A DNA stretch of 64,000 nucleotides from NCBI RefSeq assembly GCF_947492645.1, contig NZ_CANLMZ010000006.1:434001-498000 (forward strand). Direction: 5' to 3'. The translations under genes were made by a program, and so were the position numbers. Of the stretch, positions 17,188 to 25,990 are shown in pieces (positions within the stretch are counted from its first letter, which is position 1; each line of letters begins with the position of its first letter). The notes beneath the pieces are model-generated. The model had not been told where the DNA came from. It searched no databases and saw only the letters and a program-made list of their open reading frames with translations. This DNA is from an uncultured Pontibacter sp. (GTDB lineage: Bacteria > Bacteroidota > Bacteroidia > Cytophagales > Hymenobacteraceae).

Positions 17188-18213
17188 CTATTTTACTTTA
17201 TTGCCTTTTATTCTGCTCCAATAGTCTAAAAGATATGCTTTATCAACTTTTGGGCGGTTGTTGATTTCATCAAACTGCAGTTCACCAGCTTCGTTTTTCC
17301 AAATGTGATAAACAAACACATACCCGCCTCCTTCCCTGCGCCAGTCATCAAATTTACCGAAGCGCAAATCATTTATGTAAATTCCCTTGTCAGGAGCTTG
17401 CTCAACAGTATAGTACCCTTTGGTTATTTCTAGTAACCGGTTGAGTTTTGCGGGGCCTAAGTATGGGGCTAAAAGCTGCTTCTGCTGCGGCTCGTAACTT
17501 AATTTTATTTGTTTTTCTTTGTCGGCTAACGCGTAAAACCCATTGTAAAATCCACTATCGGCCTTTGCCGTAACCGACCAAAACACCGTATTCATGGGTG
17601 TTGGTTTGCTGATGTATGACTCCGGTTGTAGTTGTTGTGCCTCGAAGTTCTGTTCAAAAACTTTATTAGCCTGCGCCTTAAAAACAAAGCTTAAAAGTAA
17701 GTATGTGGTGCTAATGGCCAAGCCTGTGTAATTTAGCACCCGGCGTTTGTTGCTTGTGCGGGTGTAAAATGCACAAGCCAGGGTAAAGCCAAGAAACGGT
17801 ACCGTATACATCGGGTCAATTACAAAAATATTGTAAAAGGCAACGCCATAAGTACTGAAAGGCCAGAAGAGTTGCGTTCCCCAAGTTGTACAGGCATCAA
17901 GCAAAGCATGCGTTGTAAAACCCAAAAAGAACAGCTGCACCCACGCCCAGAAGCCGGCATTAGCTTTTTGGTAGGCTTTGTGTAGTAACCAACCAAGTAT
18001 AAGCGACATTACTAGGGCAAAGAAAAAAGAATGGGTAAATGACCGGTGAAAGCTTAGTTGTTGGACCGTATCCAACCAGGGGTTAACCAGTACGTCCAGA
18101 TCTGGAATAGTACCGGCTATCGCGCCCCACAGCAATGCCTTATTGCCTAATTTCCTGCCAGCTACAAGCTCCCCCACCGAAGCCCCCAAAACAATCTGTG
18201 TAAGTGAATCCAT
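17188..18213 (-). CDS. YdjM/DUF457-type membrane-bound metal-dependent hydrolase
   Basis: 341 residues. The N-terminal half matches the YdjM family: MDSLTQIVLGASVGELVAG, GAIAGTIPDLDVL, SFHRSFTHSFFFAL and FLGFTTHALLDACTTWG, giving the conserved His and Asp residues (D/H-rich) of membrane-bound metal-dependent hydrolases, with about 5 membrane helices. The C-terminal 150 residues are soluble and probably periplasmic, containing DDWRREGGGYVFVYH. Substrate is unknown in the family; a phospholipase-like activity has been suggested on fold grounds. Single gene, divergent from the channel-like gene at 18327. Confidence 0.85.
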   Translation of the reverse strand: MDSLTQIVLGASVGELVAGRKLGNKALLWGAIAGTIPDLDVLVNPWLDTVQQLSFHRSFTHSFFFALVMSLILGWLLHKAYQKANAGFWAWVQLFFLGFTTHALLDACTTWGTQLFWPFSTYGVAFYNIFVIDPMYTVPFLGFTLACAFYTRTSNKRRVLNYTGLAISTTYLLLSFVFKAQANKVFEQNFEAQQLQPESYISKPTPMNTVFWSVTAKADSGFYNGFYALADKEKQIKLSYEPQQKQLLAPYLGPAKLNRLLEITKGYYTVEQAPDKGIYINDLRFGKFDDWRREGGGYVFVYHIWKNEAGELQFDEINNRPKVDKAYLLDYWSRIKGNKVK

Positions 18214-18326
18214 CGTTAATTTTCTTTTGCCACAGGTTAGTTAATGCTTTTACGTTTTTAATCTGCGGCAACTCCTATACAGCTACAAAAGTATAAATTC
18301 TTTGTACATCAAACCCGCCCCCCTCT

Positions 18327-19364
18327 ATGGAGTCTTACTTACTCGCAATCTCTGGCACACTCATAACAATTTTATGTGCTATAGATTTAATATATACAAC
18401 ATTCGCGCCTCGCGGCGCTGGTTTTATAAGTGGTTTAATTACTAAATCGGTATGGGCTTTATTGCATGGCCTGTATAAAATAACAGGCAGCCACGCAATG
18501 TTGCGCATCGCCGGGCCTACTATTGTAAGCTTAACTTTGTTTGGTTGGGTGATGCTGCTCTGGATAGGCGTTTTCCTTATTTTTTCATCCACCGATAATG
18601 CTGTGCTGTCCAGTAGCAACAATCAGCCAGCCAGTAGCCTGGAGCGGTTTTACTTTACAGGTTATATGCTGTCTACGATGGGTAATGGAGATTTTAAGGC
18701 CGGAACTGATATACTTTCAGTCTTCTCGTCTTTTATGTCCTTCACGGGATTGATGCTGATCACGATCGCGATTTCTTATATGGTCCCGGTACTGTCTGCG
18801 GTAACACAGCGCCGGGCCTTAAGTATAAAATTGGCTGCCATAGGAGGCTCGGCACAAAAGATTATACTCGACAACTGGAATGGTTCTAACCTGAAGCAAT
18901 TAGAATCGCAGCTGGATAGCCTGGAGCAGGATATTGCTTTGCAAGGGCAGATGCACCTGTCTTACCCGGTGTTACAGTACTTTCATCACAACCAAAGAGC
19001 TACTGCACTTTTTCCTAATATTGCTTCCCTTGATGAGGCTATAAGCATTATACTTTTATACTTTCCCAAGGATTTACAGCCGGGCCAACAGCACCTGAAC
19101 CCGGTTCGAAAGGCGATCACCTCTTTTCTGGAGTCGCTGAATGTAGCCGACCCTAGAATTGCTAAAGTAGAGGTGCCACCAATAGACGTAGGGCAATTGC
19201 AGGAGCGAAACCTGCCCCTGCTGTCCGCAAAGCCTGAAGACCTGTATAAGTTGGAAAACAGACGTAAAATACTTAAAGTGATGACAGAACAAGATGGATG
19301 GTCGTGGAGTGATGCGCCACAGACGCTTTTCAATAAAAAGCTAGACCTTCCGGAACTGACTTAG
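18327..19364 (+). CDS. Two-pore-helix ion-channel-like membrane protein with altered selectivity filter
   Basis: 345 residues: a first helix (4-26), a membrane pair around 62-88 and 128-152, and between them a pore loop. The filter reads STMGNGD (116-122), aligned with the potassium-channel TVGYGD; Val becomes Met and the key Tyr becomes Asn. The rest (about 160-345) is cytoplasmic, helical, with the segment LESQLDSLEQDIALQGQMHLSYPVLQYFHHNQ. The fold assignment rests on the filter and helix layout. Selectivity for potassium is therefore not assured. It ends one base before the convergent GNAT-like gene. Confidence 0.75.
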   Translation: MESYLLAISGTLITILCAIDLIYTTFAPRGAGFISGLITKSVWALLHGLYKITGSHAMLRIAGPTIVSLTLFGWVMLLWIGVFLIFSSTDNAVLSSSNNQPASSLERFYFTGYMLSTMGNGDFKAGTDILSVFSSFMSFTGLMLITIAISYMVPVLSAVTQRRALSIKLAAIGGSAQKIILDNWNGSNLKQLESQLDSLEQDIALQGQMHLSYPVLQYFHHNQRATALFPNIASLDEAISIILLYFPKDLQPGQQHLNPVRKAITSFLESLNVADPRIAKVEVPPIDVGQLQERNLPLLSAKPEDLYKLENRRKILKVMTEQDGWSWSDAPQTLFNKKLDLPELT

Positions 19365-19365
19365 C

Positions 19366-20535
19366 TTAACGAATTATAGTAGCGCGCTTAAATTCTTTTG
19401 TTCTGTCGAACAGATAGCGGAACGTGCCGTGTGTTTTGTATATGCGGCCTCCGATCTGCTCTACCAGGTGCATCATTTTAGGGTTAAAGTCCCCTATCCA
19501 GTTCATCTGCAGGTCAACATAGGGCATGCTTGGGTTATTCTGGATAAATTTGCCTGCCTGCACAATCATGGCTGCCTCTACTCCCTTGCTTTGGTGCTCC
19601 GGTGTTATCCCGAACACAATGCCATACATCGTTTTGCAGGCACCGCGCCACTTATGAAATATAAATTTTAATTTGCCCCATAGGTCCATCTCGCCATTGT
19701 TGATGTACCGGAACAGCTTGTTTAATTCTGGAATAGCGATAAAGAAACCAACTGGCTTTTCATCGTAATAAGTAAACCAGATGATGCGCTCGTCAATCAC
19801 AGGCTTCAGCGTGTTCATGATGCTGGCAGCCTGTGCTTCTGTCATTTCTTTTACGCCTTCGTGCTTTGCCCACCCTTTGTTGTAAACCGTCCTGAAATCT
19901 TCTGTATACTTTTTAAGATCCTTTTTATCCATGTGTTGGAATTTGTATGCCGGATCGGCAAGTATACGCTCTGCTTTGTCGTTATACTTTTGCGGTAACG
20001 GATCATCTACCTTGCGGTAATAAGTGTATTGGTTAAAGTATAAGCCAAAGCCGTAATTTTCGAGTAGCTGCTGGTAATACGGGAAATTATAGTGCATGCC
20101 ATAGTTAGGCGGGTAAAAGCCATCTATAAGCAAACCCCACCACTTGTCGCGGTCTCCGAAATTTATCGGACCGTCCATGGCTTCCATGCCGCGCTCCTGT
20201 AGCCAGCTTTTGCAGGCATTTAAAAGTATGTTGGCAGCGTCCTGGTTATCGATACAGTCGAAAAAGCCCATGCCCCCTGTAGGCTGCTCAAAGGTTTTGG
20301 CTGTTTTCTTATTTATAAAAGCAGCAACCCGCCCAACTGATTCTCCTTTATCGTCTTGCAATATCCAGCGTATGGCCTCGCCGTCCCGTAGCAGCTTGTT
20401 CTTTTTGGGGTCAAAAACGTTGTTAATGTCTTTGTTTAAAGGGCGGATATAGTTTGGATCGTTTTTATAGAGTCTTACCTGCACCATTAAAAATTCCTGG
20501 GCAAGTTCGGGGGTGGTTACTTCAATCAGTTGCAT
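19366..20535 (-). CDS. GNAT-fold acyltransferase-like protein (389 aa)
   Basis: Large protein with an N-terminal region beginning MQLIEVTTPELAQEFLMVQ and a C-terminal GNAT-like half. The likely acyl-CoA loop is GITPEHQSKGVEAAMI and the strand VGFFIAIPELNK precedes it. Sequence such as DGPINFGDRDKWWGLLIDGF is typical of an uncharacterised family of about 380-390 residues found in Bacteroidota and other phyla. Substrate unknown. Its stop is one base from that of the channel-like gene, so the two transcripts must overlap. Upstream, beyond a tRNA terminator, lie two tRNA-Thr genes on the same strand. Confidence 0.78.
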   Translation of the reverse strand: MQLIEVTTPELAQEFLMVQVRLYKNDPNYIRPLNKDINNVFDPKKNKLLRDGEAIRWILQDDKGESVGRVAAFINKKTAKTFEQPTGGMGFFDCIDNQDAANILLNACKSWLQERGMEAMDGPINFGDRDKWWGLLIDGFYPPNYGMHYNFPYYQQLLENYGFGLYFNQYTYYRKVDDPLPQKYNDKAERILADPAYKFQHMDKKDLKKYTEDFRTVYNKGWAKHEGVKEMTEAQAASIMNTLKPVIDERIIWFTYYDEKPVGFFIAIPELNKLFRYINNGEMDLWGKLKFIFHKWRGACKTMYGIVFGITPEHQSKGVEAAMIVQAGKFIQNNPSMPYVDLQMNWIGDFNPKMMHLVEQIGGRIYKTHGTFRYLFDRTKEFKRATIIR

Positions 20536-20630
20536 AGTTCTGTGTTGTATCGAAGTGCTAAATAAATCAATCTGCCAGATAAAACATAATCGGGAACGTT
20601 GCAGGGGTATTTAGCAAAGCCCTTAAATGC

Positions 20631-20660
20631 AAAAAGCCTTCAGATTTCTGAAGGCTTTTT
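20631..20660 (-). terminator. Terminator of the tRNA-Thr pair
   Basis: 13-bp perfect stem AAAAAGCCTTCAG / CTGAAGGCTTTTT with a 4-base loop, just past the 3' end of the second-transcribed tRNA on the minus strand. Confidence 0.88.
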
Positions 20661-20669
20661 ATTCTTGTG

Positions 20670-20742
<73 letters not shown>

Positions 20743-20802
20743 TTGTACTTTATGTTTGTCTAAAAAAGCAGATGAAGTACAAACAGCTGCTTTTCGTAAG
20801 TG

Positions 20803-20875
<73 letters not shown>

Positions 20876-20902
20876 TTACTATCTGGTGTGCTTTAGTGTT
20901 TT

Positions 20903-20971
20903 AAAGCGTTGCAAAAGTATAGCGAAGTTTTATATGATGCAACACCTCGCTCAAAATATTTGCAACGCTTT
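20903..20971. repeat. 13-bp inverted repeat around the tRNA promoter
   Basis: AAAGCGTTGCAAA (20903-20915) and TTTGCAACGCTTT (20959-20971) are perfect reverse complements with a 43-base spacer that contains an inner AGCGA/TCGCT pair. It also lies just past the DUF349 gene stop, so it could help end that transcript. Confidence 0.65.
20912..20943 (-). promoter_or_regulatory. Promoter of the tRNA-Thr pair
   Basis: Minus strand GTTG-N20-TACTTTTG matches the Bacteroidota sigma-ABfr pattern (TTTG, TAnnTTTG), 37 bases upstream of the first tRNA. It lies between the arms of a 13-bp inverted repeat. Confidence 0.6.
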
Positions 20972-21003
20972 TTATAAGATTTTGAAAGTCAGACTGAAAA
21001 ATT

Positions 21004-23142
21004 TTAACCTCGGAAGGCATTCAGTTGATGTTGCAGCATACTTATACGCTTTTGTGCCTCTGCAATACGTCCTTCATACTCCTCGCGTAGCTTATCGGCA
21101 TTTTTAGAACGGGCAAAAAACTCGATGTTTGTGCGTAGCGTCTGGATGTCGTTTTGCAGTTGTGCTATTTCCCTGCGAATCGTGTTTTCGCGCTGGTGCA
21201 ACTTCTGGCCTGCGTCCGGGCTGTGCTTCATGCGGTCTACCTGTAATGCTACAAGTAAATCGGTGCGCTGCTCCAGCGATAGTTCCGGTACACGCTCCAG
21301 GTACTTCTCCATCAAGGCAAGGAATTTGTCCTCCGCTTTAGGGCTGGTGCGTTTAGTTGTGGCGTCAAGTTCAGCCCATTGCTGCTTAAACTGCTCAAAC
21401 TCATTAACGGTTCCTGTGCTAGTGGGCTGTGCCAGTTTGCTTGCTATTCTGTCGCAAAGTTCCATTTTCTCTGCTGAGAGCTTGTCTAACTCCGCACTTT
21501 TCTGTTGCTCGTTTGCTTGCTTGCGATCGAAGAACTCGTTGCAGGCAGCTCTGAAGCGTTGCCAGATTTTATCAGAATGTTTATCCGGAACACGGCCTAT
21601 TGTCTTCCATTTTTTCTGTAGTTGTATCAGTTTTTCCTTTGTGCTGTTCCAGTCGTTGCTCTCTTTCAGGCTTTCGGCTTCCTCGCATAGTTCTGTTTTC
21701 AGGCGCAGGTTCTGCAATTTCTGCTCATCCAGGCTTTTAAAGAAATGGTTTTTGTGCTGGAAAAAAGCTTTATAGTTGCCCCAGAAGTTTTTATTTACCT
21801 CGTCTGCATGCTCTTTTGGCACCAGTCCAGCTGCATCCCACTCTTCCTTCAGCTTCTGTATCTCGTCAGTTTTATCGCGCCATTCGTTTATGCGGTCCGT
21901 ATTAAAGCCCTGGTAAGCCTGCAAACGTTCCAGGATGTTGCGCTTCTTCTCCAGGTTAGCCATCTCAATATCGCGGCGATTTTCCTGGTAAGCACGGCGC
22001 TTTTCGTGCACTTTTTCAGAGGCTTGTATGAAGCGCTCCCAAATCGGGTCGCGGTGTTCGTTCGGAACCGGCCCAATATGTTTCCACTCTTCGTGCAGGT
22101 GCCGCAGTTCTTGCAGCGCTTTGTTTATAGATGGCTCAGAGGCTAGCTGTTCGGCACGCTCAATAAGCTGCATTTTCGCATCCAGGTTGCGTTTGCGGTC
22201 AAGCTCTTTAAGCTCAAAAAAGATACTGCGATTATTGTAGAAGATATCCAGTAAAGCGTGATAAGAATCCCAAAGCTCCTGTGCAGTACCAGCGGGTACC
22301 TGTCCCAGGTTCTTCCATTCGTTTTGTATTCTTTTAACTTCTTCGGTGCTATTTTTTGTTTCCGCTGATTCTACCAATACTCGAAGCTGAGAAAGTAGCT
22401 CCTGCTTTCGTTCCAGGTTTTTCTGGCGTTGCTCCTCCACATTCTGGCGTTGCTTATGGCGAGAATCCCTGTAAGAGCTTAAAAGCGATTCGAGGCTTTG
22501 GTGCTCTGGCGAAGTATGATAGTCAAAATCCTCTGCTGCGCCTCCCTCCTGCTTAAACTTCTCTAAGGCCTCTGCCCTTTCTGCCTGAAATTTAAGGTCG
22601 TATTGCTTCTGCAATTCGTTTATGGTTCGGTGGTGCTTATCAGCATCACCACTTTTTAATACAGTATTTAGCTGTTGGCGAAGCTCGTCCAGCGATAACT
22701 GGCTGTAGTCTGTGTGGTCTTCGTCAATTTCATGCTCTTCTGCTTCGTGGTGTTCGCCTGGTACAGGTACTTCGGCAACAGGTGCTGCAATGCTTTGCGT
22801 TTCAGGGGCAGCAGTTGGTGCAGGCTCCTGTACCGCATCAGGTTCTTGTTGTGTAGTCGTGGTTACTGGATCTGCTACTCCTGTGTTGGCCTCTGCAAAT
22901 ACTTCTGTTATACTTTCAGATGACTCAGATTCCTGCTCTGTTTTCAATTCCGGCTTAATCTCAGGTTGCTCCTCTTTCGGCACCTCCGCTGCTGCATCTG
23001 CTTGTTGCGCATCAGGCTGGGCCTGCTCGGTAATATTTGTCGGCGACTCCGGGTTTCCGTTTGTAGAGTTAGCATCGTTTTGATTCTCGGGCTTGTTTGC
23101 CTCAGCTCCGGCAGAGTCAATGTTTCTGTTTTCTGTTGTCAT
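21004..23142 (-). CDS. DUF349-repeat protein
   Basis: 712 residues. Residues 1-170 are disordered and dominated by Glu, Pro, Ala and Gln. From about 215 on there are at least five tandem DUF349 units, long helical repeats of about 75 residues recognisable by W-K-x-I/L-G-x-V-P, e.g. NEWKNLGQVPAGTAQELWD, EEWKHIGPVPNEHRDPIWE, EEWDAAGLVPKEHADEVNK and KKWKTIGRVPDKHSDKIWQ. The C-terminal 60 residues form a coiled coil (REIAQLQNDIQTLRTNIEFF). DUF349 proteins are common in Bacteroidota and Actinobacteria; their role is unknown. It lies 34 bases after yqgE on the same strand, so the two are probably cotranscribed. Confidence 0.87.
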   Translation of the reverse strand: MTTENRNIDSAGAEANKPENQNDANSTNGNPESPTNITEQAQPDAQQADAAAEVPKEEQPEIKPELKTEQESESSESITEVFAEANTGVADPVTTTTQQEPDAVQEPAPTAAPETQSIAAPVAEVPVPGEHHEAEEHEIDEDHTDYSQLSLDELRQQLNTVLKSGDADKHHRTINELQKQYDLKFQAERAEALEKFKQEGGAAEDFDYHTSPEHQSLESLLSSYRDSRHKQRQNVEEQRQKNLERKQELLSQLRVLVESAETKNSTEEVKRIQNEWKNLGQVPAGTAQELWDSYHALLDIFYNNRSIFFELKELDRKRNLDAKMQLIERAEQLASEPSINKALQELRHLHEEWKHIGPVPNEHRDPIWERFIQASEKVHEKRRAYQENRRDIEMANLEKKRNILERLQAYQGFNTDRINEWRDKTDEIQKLKEEWDAAGLVPKEHADEVNKNFWGNYKAFFQHKNHFFKSLDEQKLQNLRLKTELCEEAESLKESNDWNSTKEKLIQLQKKWKTIGRVPDKHSDKIWQRFRAACNEFFDRKQANEQQKSAELDKLSAEKMELCDRIASKLAQPTSTGTVNEFEQFKQQWAELDATTKRTSPKAEDKFLALMEKYLERVPELSLEQRTDLLVALQVDRMKHSPDAGQKLHQRENTIRREIAQLQNDIQTLRTNIEFFARSKNADKLREEYEGRIAEAQKRISMLQHQLNAFRG

Positions 23143-23176
23143 GGCTACTTTAAAATAAGTATAACGTTAGCGCGAA

Positions 23177-23746
23177 TTAGTTTAAACGAGGGTCCAGCGG
23201 GTAATTGGACAGGACTTTATACTTGCCTCCCATTTGCCTTAAAACACTTCGCCAAAGCTTATCTGCCTCTAAATTAAATAATTTATTAGCAGCATTGTTA
23301 TTTACTATCCAAACATTTTTATCTATTTCCTCCTGTAGCTGCCCCGGAGTCCAGCCGGAGTAGCCTAAAAAAAATTTAATATCCGATGTTGATACGATAC
23401 CAGAACCGATCATGGTACGCAGCATTTCGAAGTCGCCTCCCCAGTAAAGGTTATCGCCCAATTTGATGGCTTGAGGCAATTCTGACAATCTATGTACGTA
23501 ATGCAGCGTGTTGTATTGCACAGGTCCGCCTATTCCTAATTCAGCGTCAAAAGAGTCGTTGTAGATATCAATAACGTCAGACAGCTTCAGGTTAGACTTG
23601 CGGTTAAGTACAAGCCCGAAAGTACCCTCCTTTTCATTATGGCTGCAGAGTAGCACAACACTTCGCTCAAAATTAGGATCTCCCAGAAATGGCTCAGAAA
23701 TAAGCAAGCTGCCATTCTGCGGTTTTGTCAAACTAGTATCTTCCAT
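23177..23746 (-). CDS. YqgE/AlgH family protein
   Basis: 189 residues matching the YqgE/AlgH family: NGSLLISEPFLGDPNFERSVVLL at the start, EGTFGLVLNRKS, GGPVQYNTLHYVHR, FLGYSGWTPGQLQEEI and the final W-V strand. AlgH was named for alginate regulation in Pseudomonas but most homologues have no known biochemical role; the fold has no recognisable DNA-binding motif. It is first in a two-gene unit with the DUF349 gene. A good promoter (23810-23839) lies 64 bases upstream. Confidence 0.9.
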   Translation of the reverse strand: MEDTSLTKPQNGSLLISEPFLGDPNFERSVVLLCSHNEKEGTFGLVLNRKSNLKLSDVIDIYNDSFDAELGIGGPVQYNTLHYVHRLSELPQAIKLGDNLYWGGDFEMLRTMIGSGIVSTSDIKFFLGYSGWTPGQLQEEIDKNVWIVNNNAANKLFNLEADKLWRSVLRQMGGKYKVLSNYPLDPRLN

Positions 23747-23809
23747 GTAGTCGTGTGTTCCTTAGTTTCAAAAGGGTGCTGCCTTGTTACGTAAATCAGA
23801 TGTAAACTG

Positions 23810-23839
23810 TAAATTTACTTTTATGTCTTCTTACGCAAA
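23810..23839 (-). promoter_or_regulatory. Promoter of the yqgE-DUF349 unit
   Basis: Minus strand TTTG-N18-TAAATTTA, seven of eight matches at -7 and a perfect -33 for the Bacteroidota primary sigma factor. Confidence 0.55.
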
Positions 23840-23946
23840 GAAAGTAATATTGTATCATTGCCCGGTAATATTTGGGTTACGTGGTACAATTTGCCCGGGT
23901 TAAAGACAATCGGGAGTATTAACATCAGCCTAATGTTCCCCGCTAA

Positions 23947-23978
23947 TTTACCAGGCACAGAATTATTTCATATTTTTG
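23947..23978 (+). promoter_or_regulatory. Promoter of pdxH
   Basis: TTTA-N20-TATTTTTG: the -7 is a perfect TAnnTTTG and the -33 has one mismatch. It ends 19 bases before the pdxH ATG. Confidence 0.55.
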
Positions 23979-23997
23979 ACAAAATCCTAATAACGTT

Positions 23998-24648
23998 ATG
24001 GCTCTTTCTCAAAATATAGCCGATATCCGGACTAATTACACTAAGCAGGAACTTACAGAAGCATCTGTTTTACAACACCCGATACAGCAGTTCCAGGTTT
24101 GGCTTGAGCAGGCCATTTCTGCTGAGGTGCAGGAACCGACAGCGCTGGTGCTCTCTACCGTAAGCGCTGAAGGCAAGCCATCGGCCCGGGTGGTGCTACT
24201 AAAGGAAATTAACGAGAACGGCTTTACCTTTTTTACGAACTACAGCAGCCGCAAAGGGCAGGAACTGGAGCAAAACCCCTATGCTAGTATCACATTTTTT
24301 TGGCCAGCCTTGGAGCGCCAGGTGCGTGTGGAGGGAAGCGTAGTAAAAGCACCGGCAGCAGTTTCTGATGCTTATTTCCATAGCAGGCCTGTTGGCAGCC
24401 AGATTGGGGCCTGGGCATCGCCGCAAAGCCAGGTGATTAAGAGTCGCGAAGAGCTGCAGCAAACAGAAGAAGTCTACGCATCGAAGTTCTCTGGTACTGA
24501 AGTTATACCCAGGCCCGAACATTGGGGAGGTTACACCTTGGTGCCCACCCGAATTGAGTTCTGGCAGGGCCGCCCCAACCGCTTACACGATCGCATTGTG
24601 TACAAGCTAACTGACGGTAACTGGCAATTAAACCGCCTGGCACCCTGA
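23998..24648 (+). CDS. pdxH: Pyridoxamine 5'-phosphate oxidase
   Basis: FMN enzyme that oxidises pyridoxine- or pyridoxamine-5'-phosphate to pyridoxal phosphate. All family blocks are present in 216 residues: SARVVLLKEINENGFTFF and NYSSRKGQEL (FMN phosphate), FFWPALERQVRVEGSV, HSRPVGSQIGAWAS, and the substrate-binding ending EFWQGRPNRLHDR. Ends RLAP as in most PdxH. It is preceded by a recognisable promoter and followed after 43 bases by the DUF1015 gene, so they may be cotranscribed. Confidence 0.95.
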   Translation: MALSQNIADIRTNYTKQELTEASVLQHPIQQFQVWLEQAISAEVQEPTALVLSTVSAEGKPSARVVLLKEINENGFTFFTNYSSRKGQELEQNPYASITFFWPALERQVRVEGSVVKAPAAVSDAYFHSRPVGSQIGAWASPQSQVIKSREELQQTEEVYASKFSGTEVIPRPEHWGGYTLVPTRIEFWQGRPNRLHDRIVYKLTDGNWQLNRLAP

Positions 24649-24691
24649 TCAGCAAGTATAAATAAAAAATTCTAACAGCTAGAGTATAGAA

Positions 24692-25990
24692 ATGGCAGAG
24701 ATTTTACCCTTAAAAGCCTGGCGATATAACGAGTTACTTACCTCAAACATTGAAGAACTTACGTCTCCCCTTTTCGATGTAGTGTCAGCGAAGCAGCGCG
24801 AGGCTCTGTACCGTAACAACATCAACAGTATACACCTGTCCGTGCCACGCGGCAACGCAGCTGCCGAGGATGCAGCCATACTTTTGCAAGAGTGGAAAGA
24901 CAACGGTACACTCGTGCAGGACGCCTTGCCGGGCATTTATGTTTATTACCAGTATTTCAGGCTGCCCGGCAGCGATAAAGAGTATTGCCGCAAAGGGTTT
25001 ATCTGCAACATAAAAGCTTACGATTGGAACGAGTGTGTGCTGCTTCGGCACGAGAACACGATTCCGGCTGCCGTTAACGACCGCATTGAGCTACTGGAGA
25101 AAACAGAACTAAACAGCAGCGCCACGCATGGCCTGTACACCGACCCCGAGTTTATACTTGAGCCTTTTATGGATGAAAGTATAAAGTCGCCGGTTTATGA
25201 AACAGAAGATTACCAGGGGGTGCGCGATGTATTGGCCGTTATACATGACCATACTATCATAGAGCTGTTCCTGAAAACGCTGGCTAACAGGCAAATACTT
25301 CTTGCCGATGGCCATCATCGCTACGAAGGTTCTTTGGAGTATCGTAAGAAGATGACGGCCCTCAACCCAAACCACACCGGTTTCGAGGCTTATAACTACC
25401 ACCTGATGTACCTTACCAACTCTGAGCACGATGATCTGCGCATACTGCCAACACACCGCGTGCTGCAGCACATTGAGATGTCAGATGAAGAGTTTCTAAA
25501 GCAACTGGAGCCATACTTTATTGTAATGCCTAAAGAAGACCCTTACGAACTGAATGAGGTTATACTTGGCAAGAAGTGGGCTTTTGGTTTATACTTAAGC
25601 GGAAATGCCTACAAGATCAGGTTAAAGCCGGAGGTGCACTCCCAAATTGGCTGGAAATTTCCGGATGAGGTAAAAGACCTGGACCTTACTGTAATGCATT
25701 ATTTTATCTTTGAGAAAGTGTTGGGCGTTTACCGCGAGGCACAGCGCAACATGCCCGGCCTTAGTTATGAGCGCAACTTTACAGCTTGCATCAGTAAAGT
25801 AGATACAGGTGCGGCTCGTATGGCGCTTATCACAAATGAGGTGTCGATGGAGCAGGTAAAGCGTGTATGTTACAGCGGTGCCATCATGCCTCAAAAGTCT
25901 ACGTTCTTTTACCCAAAAGTTATTTGCGGTTTCTTATTCGGATCAATCAAAGAAAATGAATTTATCACGGCCCCTGCTGCTTGCCTCTAA
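24692..25990 (+). CDS. DUF1015 family protein
   Basis: 432 residues of the DUF1015 family: starts MAEILPLKAWRYNE (usual xxxxPFKGxRY), with SPLFDVVSAKQREALYRNN (the common PYDVIS), then GIYVYYQYF, IHDHTIIELF, LLADGHHRYEG with its conserved DGHHRY and LLPTHRVL-like ILPTHRVLQHI. The family is found near serine biosynthesis genes in some genomes, but its reaction is unknown. The DGHHR block with His residues suggests a metal or nucleotide site, as inference. The end overlaps the start of maf by 35 bases in another frame. Confidence 0.88.
   Translation: MAEILPLKAWRYNELLTSNIEELTSPLFDVVSAKQREALYRNNINSIHLSVPRGNAAAEDAAILLQEWKDNGTLVQDALPGIYVYYQYFRLPGSDKEYCRKGFICNIKAYDWNECVLLRHENTIPAAVNDRIELLEKTELNSSATHGLYTDPEFILEPFMDESIKSPVYETEDYQGVRDVLAVIHDHTIIELFLKTLANRQILLADGHHRYEGSLEYRKKMTALNPNHTGFEAYNYHLMYLTNSEHDDLRILPTHRVLQHIEMSDEEFLKQLEPYFIVMPKEDPYELNEVILGKKWAFGLYLSGNAYKIRLKPEVHSQIGWKFPDEVKDLDLTVMHYFIFEKVLGVYREAQRNMPGLSYERNFTACISKVDTGAARMALITNEVSMEQVKRVCYSGAIMPQKSTFFYPKVICGFLFGSIKENEFITAPAACL

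Noticed and set aside
22712..23083. Ser/Cys-rich plus-strand frame opposite the DUF349 gene
   Set aside because: It mirrors the Glu/Pro/Ala-rich disordered region of the real gene; composition is that of an antisense frame.
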